The position numbers and the translations under genes are program-made. A stretch of 64,000 nt of DNA from Durusdinium trenchii (taxonomy: Eukaryota > Sar > Dinophyceae > Suessiales > Symbiodiniaceae): positions 1,211,617 through 1,275,616 of the forward strand of contig CAXAMN010001114.1 of assembly GCA_963970005.1 (NCBI GenBank). The letters are read 5' to 3'. Below are positions 51,501 to 57,500 of this stretch, piece after piece; the stretch's first letter is position 1; the number at the start of each line of letters is the position of its first letter. The notes under the pieces were generated by a model that searched no databases, was not told the DNA's origin, and saw only the letters and a program-made list of their open reading frames with translations.

Positions 51501-54500
51501 CAGTTTGCTTGCGCTTGATGCTCTGAATGCCTTTCTGTCCCAAGGGATACTTTGAAAGCAGGTTCAAACAGCCAAACATGTCCCGATGTTTCGGGCACTT
51601 TTCATTTGCTCCGCTGTCACCTAAAGAGCCACTCTGCTGGGCAGGTCCCACCTGATTCCGCTCTACTTCTTCACGCTGGTTTGGTCCGTGGGTGCTGGGC
51701 CAAGTAGAGGGCCATGCAGGGCCACGTGGTAAGGCCAGTGGGCCAATGGCATGGTGAGCTCTTCACTTTTGCCTGGTGATTCGGTTGTGTGATCCTTGCT
51801 TGGCAGCTCCTGGCCAAGTACGACTAAGATTTGTGTAGCAGGGCCTGTGAATCCACTTTGTGCTGGCAAAGTTCTCAGACACAATATGACTGCAAAATCC
51901 TCGGCTTAATCCTTGAAGGTGCTACCTGTGACAACAAAGGGCGACAGACTGTCAATGCATCTCGGCAAAGATGCGTATGGCTCCCACCGGAAATCAGTTG
52001 CATTTGAATGACATCCTTTCTGCCGGATTTTTCCGATCCGTCCCTTGTCACTCATTTTTGGTGGCCTGAGATGGTTTCAAGCTGCCTTTGTGTGAATGTG
52101 GACATGAGGTTCCTGGTGTGGGGTTGTCACCACACGCTTTGCTGAGGACAAACTGTGGGAAATGGTCAAGGAGAAGGGTGTTGAGGCTGCTCCACGTCGA
52201 GTGCGCGCGTACACAAAGACACATCATGTGCTTTGCTGACTTTGATGATCAGTAATTGAATTGTGGTGAAAGTATCACTTTGACCAGAGACCATACTTTC
52301 AATGTGGGCCTGCTACTGGAGTTCCACGAGAGACCTGTCTACAAGAAAGACATTGCAAGGTTGGTGGCAACCTGGACAGCAGCATGTTCTGGTGACTCCG
52401 TTGCACTTGATCACTGTGTTTTGATGCAGTTCCTCTTCTAAAGGCGTTAAGTCTCGACCTGACTTGTTCCATCTTGCCCCTTCCTAGCACAAACAAGACA
52501 GTACTTGGAAGGGCTCCAACTGGCATCCTGAAATTTGTAGACCTTGGAAACTCGGCTGGACTGGAATAGAACCGATGCCAGGTATGACTACATCTACGAG
52601 CTTGAGGTAGCGATGGAACCGGTTTCGCTGAACATGTGCCTGAGTCACTTGAGCACCATGACGAGCCGGAAGCCAGAGTCCCCTCTTGCTTTTACGCTGC
52701 CCATCTATAGTGATTTGGGCTCATTTGAGGGCGACCTCCACCTGAGGCTTCAGAAAAAAGAAGAATTGAATAGACATCATCATCCTTCGTCCGTTTTGCA
52801 GGGCGATCGAGAAGGCCAATGGACTCCTTGGTTGACCTTTGTGTGGAAGCCCAGATGCAAGCGCCAGGTGGTCTTAGCATGGGTAGCTGTGCAGGCTACT
52901 GGTACCAATCGAATTCTGCTGCGCCTGCTTTCATCAACCCAAACGGAGTGAAGGGTCTTGATGTCATGTCTCCGTGAGGAAGGATGCATGATCAAGATGA
53001 CTTCAAGATGAGTCAAGTCCAGAGCTATTTGGATGTGCTGAGGCTCCGAAGTATAGCGTGCCTCCACGCTTCATCCTCAAAGCGCAGAAATATGATGATC
53101 TCTGCCTCATTTAAACACTGACGGAGCGATGACGAATGATTTATGTGTGCTCCAGCTGCTTGTAGGTTCCGAGTACCAGAACATCGTGGTGCAACAAGCT
53201 CAGAGTTTGGCACATTGATGTCAGCTCCTTGTGGCCATGGTTGGGTCGGTTAGGTTGGGTTCTTCTTTCACCGGATGCTGCTTGAAGGCCAACGGTGGAC
53301 TCCATCCGTTTGACGCACACCTTTTCCACGCTGCTTCTCAAGGACTGCACTCAAACGATAGAAAAGGCACACTAGCACATACTAGCACTATCATCTGCAA
53401 AATTCGGATTCAAGTAATCATTGATCATGTCGGCCAGACGGAAGTGATTGAGGCCTTTCAGTGCCCATGCTGAGGACAAGCATGTTATTGTTGCCGGCCA
53501 AACAGGCACTGGAAAGTCTGTCTACTTGTCGTCAAAGCCTCAGGCTGTCGTTATGAATGATCATCATCTTGAGTCTTGAGTCTTGAGATTCTCAGGCTGT
53601 GGCTACAGAAGGATGCGCCAGAATCCATCCTGCCAATTTTCATCAACTTCTCAGCTTGAAGCTTGGGGTTTGGTTTTGCATGTTCGCGAAAGATGCTTCA
53701 ATCCTTTGTTTAAACTTTAAGGCGCAGACGCACGTGAACCAGTTGCAGGCCCTGTGAAATGTTTTTGTACCATGACCAATGCAAGCCAGAATCACAAGGT
53801 CACAAGGCACTTGCAACATCCCAATCCTCATCGCTCATCCACAGGACCTGTTGGACTCCAAGTTCGAGAAACGGCGGCGCGGTGTTTATGGCCGGCGCCC
53901 CCAGGTGGTTTGATTGATGGCATAGGTATAAAAAAAAAATAAAAAGAGCATCAAAAAAAAGCAGGATCAACAATAAAAATGAAAAGCGAACCAAAAAAAA
54001 TATTCCTTGATAGGCCTCTTCTGCTGCTCTCCTGGCCTTGTGGTCTGCGGGTCCTCTGGTAATAATGTCCCTTGGTCCTTTGGTCCCTTGGTCCTCTGGT
54101 CCACTGGTCCTTTGGTCCCCTGGTCCCTTGGTCCTTTAGTCCACTGGTCCCCTAGTCCTCCGGTCTCCTGGTCCTCTGGTCCTGTGGTCCGCTGGTCCCC
54201 TGGTATCCTAGTCCTTCTGTCTCCTGGTCCGCTGGTCTTTTGCTCTCCTACGGCGCTCGTCTGTCGATCTCCTGGTCCCCTGCTTGCGCAAATAGAGGCT
54301 TGATTGCTTTCTACTAGAGGCAGCTCCCTGGGAAGAAAGTAGGTACCCAACGATAAGGTTGCCGTCCAGTCATTGAGTAGCCCTACTCGAAAAATGGCTC
54401 ACCAGTGGAAATAGCTACTAGGAGGGAGCTCCTGGGGAGGTACACTCTCCTCTACTACCCCAACCATCCTCAGTGGGCTAGAATATTCTTTTTTTGATTG

Positions 54501-57500
54501 CCTTTTTATTTTTTTAATTGATCCCCGTTGAATATTTTTTTTGATCCTATTTTTATTTTTATTTTGATCCCTTACCCTTGATTGATACCCCATCACAGGA
54601 GGCCGCGACAGCAGTTGAACAGAGTATGCTGAGTAGTGGGACCGTAGGAGAGCATAGGAGAGCGTAGGAGCCCTTCCGTGATGCAGATGGACTCGTCCAC
54701 AATCATCACATCGTCGTCACGAGGCCCTCCCGCTGGCAAGAAGAACGTGATTTTTATTGATGACCTGAACATGCCCAAGAAGGACCGCATGGTGGACCAG
54801 CAGTTTTCATGCGCTTTTGATGCATGAAACTGAATTGACCATCAAGCAACATGTTGAATTGAACCTGACTGCTTGACATAGCGCAAGACACCCCTTGGCC
54901 TAATTTGTTGAAATCCGTTTTGTTTGTTTTTTCCGTAAGCTTTTCGCCCAGCACTTTGGAAGAACGGTGCCTTCCAGTTGTTGGCGCCCAATCAGTCGCA
55001 GGAGTATTATGGAGCACAGCCGCCCATCGAACTGATCCGTCAATGGATGGACTACAATGGCTGGTATAACCGCAAGGAGACCGCTGCGGGTCGAATCAGC
55101 CTCTCACCTCCTTTGGGCTCCAGACCCTGCCGAATTTGCAGGAGTTGAAGGTGCAGGAGATTATTGCCAGGATCCCAGAATTGCCTCAGAATTTTTCGAA
55201 ACGGCTCGACATTTTCCGAAAGCAAAAAAGCTGCCCACTGAGGACATTGTTCATGTCTCCGCCATGGGACCCCCTGGAGGCGGACGCACCGAGATTTCAG
55301 GACGCTTGAAGAGGCACGCCGCACCGCCGCCGCCGCGAAGAGGGCGGAGAGAAGGGTGGCAGAAGTGAATGAAGCTGTTTTCTGAATTCGCCCGTAGAGT
55401 TGGAACCCAACATGGAAGCTTCATGGAAGCTTCTTCTGTCCAGGCATTACAATGCTGTCGTGGCAGCAGACATGTCTCGTGACTCCATTTTCGGCATCTT
55501 CTCAACGATTCTGGACTACTTCCTGCAACAAGGTTTCGATAAATCCATTTGCGATCTGAAGGACCCTGGCCTTGTGGGCCAGTTGTGACTCCTTCGCAGT
55601 ACATGCTGGGTATTTTCATTCTGTGCGAATGTCCTCTAAAAAATAGGACAACCCGGGTTGTCTTAAAGAATGAAATCAGTAAGAGAAACAGGGTGCAATG
55701 GACCACCAGGAACCTGGGGGTTGGAATTCTTTACAGGTGGGTAGGTGGACCCTGATTCTTTAGAGAAAAGCTTTTGAGCAATTGTGAGTGTATGATTCTG
55801 GATCTGCAACATCTGTGTTGAAAATGACAGAAATGGCTCAACACAGAGAAGCAGAGGCCATTCAGGGCCATTCCATGTATATGCAAATATGATTTTGACT
55901 CAGATAAAACAATTTGGAACGTAGATGAACTGAAGGAGCGTGTTTGAAGACACATCAAACATATCCCTGTGCGAATTTCCTCTAAAAAATCAGACAATCC
56001 GGGTTGTCATAAAAAACAAAAACGGATGAAGATATACAGTGCCAGTCTACAACTGGAACCTGGGGGTTCCCATTCTCTATAACGCCAAGAGGGGGTTGAT
56101 TTATTAGAGACTTTGGTTGTCGAGCGTTAGCTCGAGAATGGGGTGGATTTTTAGAGAAAAGAGTCTTTGCAAAGCCAGATTTGCAAATCCTAGCATGGGC
56201 TCAACACACAGATGCAGAGACCATACCAGGATCATCCATAAGCAAGCATCAAGAAGAACATGCATGAGTCGACTTTGTTCCACTCGAACTCGGACTGTCA
56301 ATTCTTTAGGCCTTTTGAGCTTTTCCTTCAAGTCTCCAATGTTTTGGCAGATGCAATCTGGCTTTTGATTCTTTAGAGAATGTTCTTGATTTTTTAGTGC
56401 CACTTCTGGATACTGAACCTGGGGGTTCCTAAAGAATTGACAGTCCGGGTGTGAGTGCGAATTGGAAGGGTGATTCAAAAATGGCCATTTTGACTCGAAC
56501 CCGGGTGCACTGATTCTTTAGATTTTTGATATTTTTGAAGGTCAGTGTCTATTCTTTAAAGAAACACGTTTTCCATTGATTCTTTAGGCTTTGTGGCTCC
56601 AGCGTTTTTGATTTTTTAGTTACCTCTCTCTATTCTGGACCCTCAAGCCTGGGTTCCTAAAAAATAGGACAGCCTGGGTTCGAGAGCGAATTGGAAGGAG
56701 GATTGTGACCAATTGTTTTGGGGCCAGGTTCGTCAGGTGAGTGAGTGATTTTGAATTTGACAAGCTTGAGCCTGCTGAGAGACGGTCTCTCGAAATTATG
56801 CACAGGACAACATTGTGAACTGCTCGATCGACACCTTTGAAGCTGCTGGAACCGATCTGTTGCCCACTCCATCAAAGAGCCATTACACTTTCAATCTGAG
56901 AGATATTTGGAAGGTATTCCAAGGAATCTGTTCGCTGAAGTCCAAGAGGGTCTCGGATCCTTTGGTTGTTACGCGATGCTTTTGTCATGAGAACATTCGA
57001 GTCTATGGCGACCGATTGACCACGGACGAAGATCGCTCCTGGCTGCGAGGGAAGCTGGACCATCAGCTGAGCACGTCCTTTGGTGTTGACCCTGTCTTGG
57101 TCTTTGACAAGGAGCGGATGGTCTTCGCAGACTTCATGAGCCAATCTGGAGAACGTGTGTATTTGGAGGTGGATAGCATGGGGGCTATGAAGACGGTGAT
57201 GGAAGGCGTCGTCTTAGAAACATATTAGTTTGAACCCTCAAATTGTCTAAGTCTAACACACACACACACTGCCATGTAAGCATCATGAATCATGATGCAA
57301 ATTCCGGATAGATGTGTTCAGACCGCTAACGAACCGGGCTGCACGGCTAAGCCCAAGCATGCTTGCATGTTCAAACCTGTAGGCTTTCTGGATGACTACA
57401 ACAACATGTTCTCTGTGCCAATGCCCCTGGTGATGTTCGCGGATGCCTGTGAGCATGTCGCTCGTGTCTGTCGGGTCTTGCGGCAGCCCAGCGGCAATGC

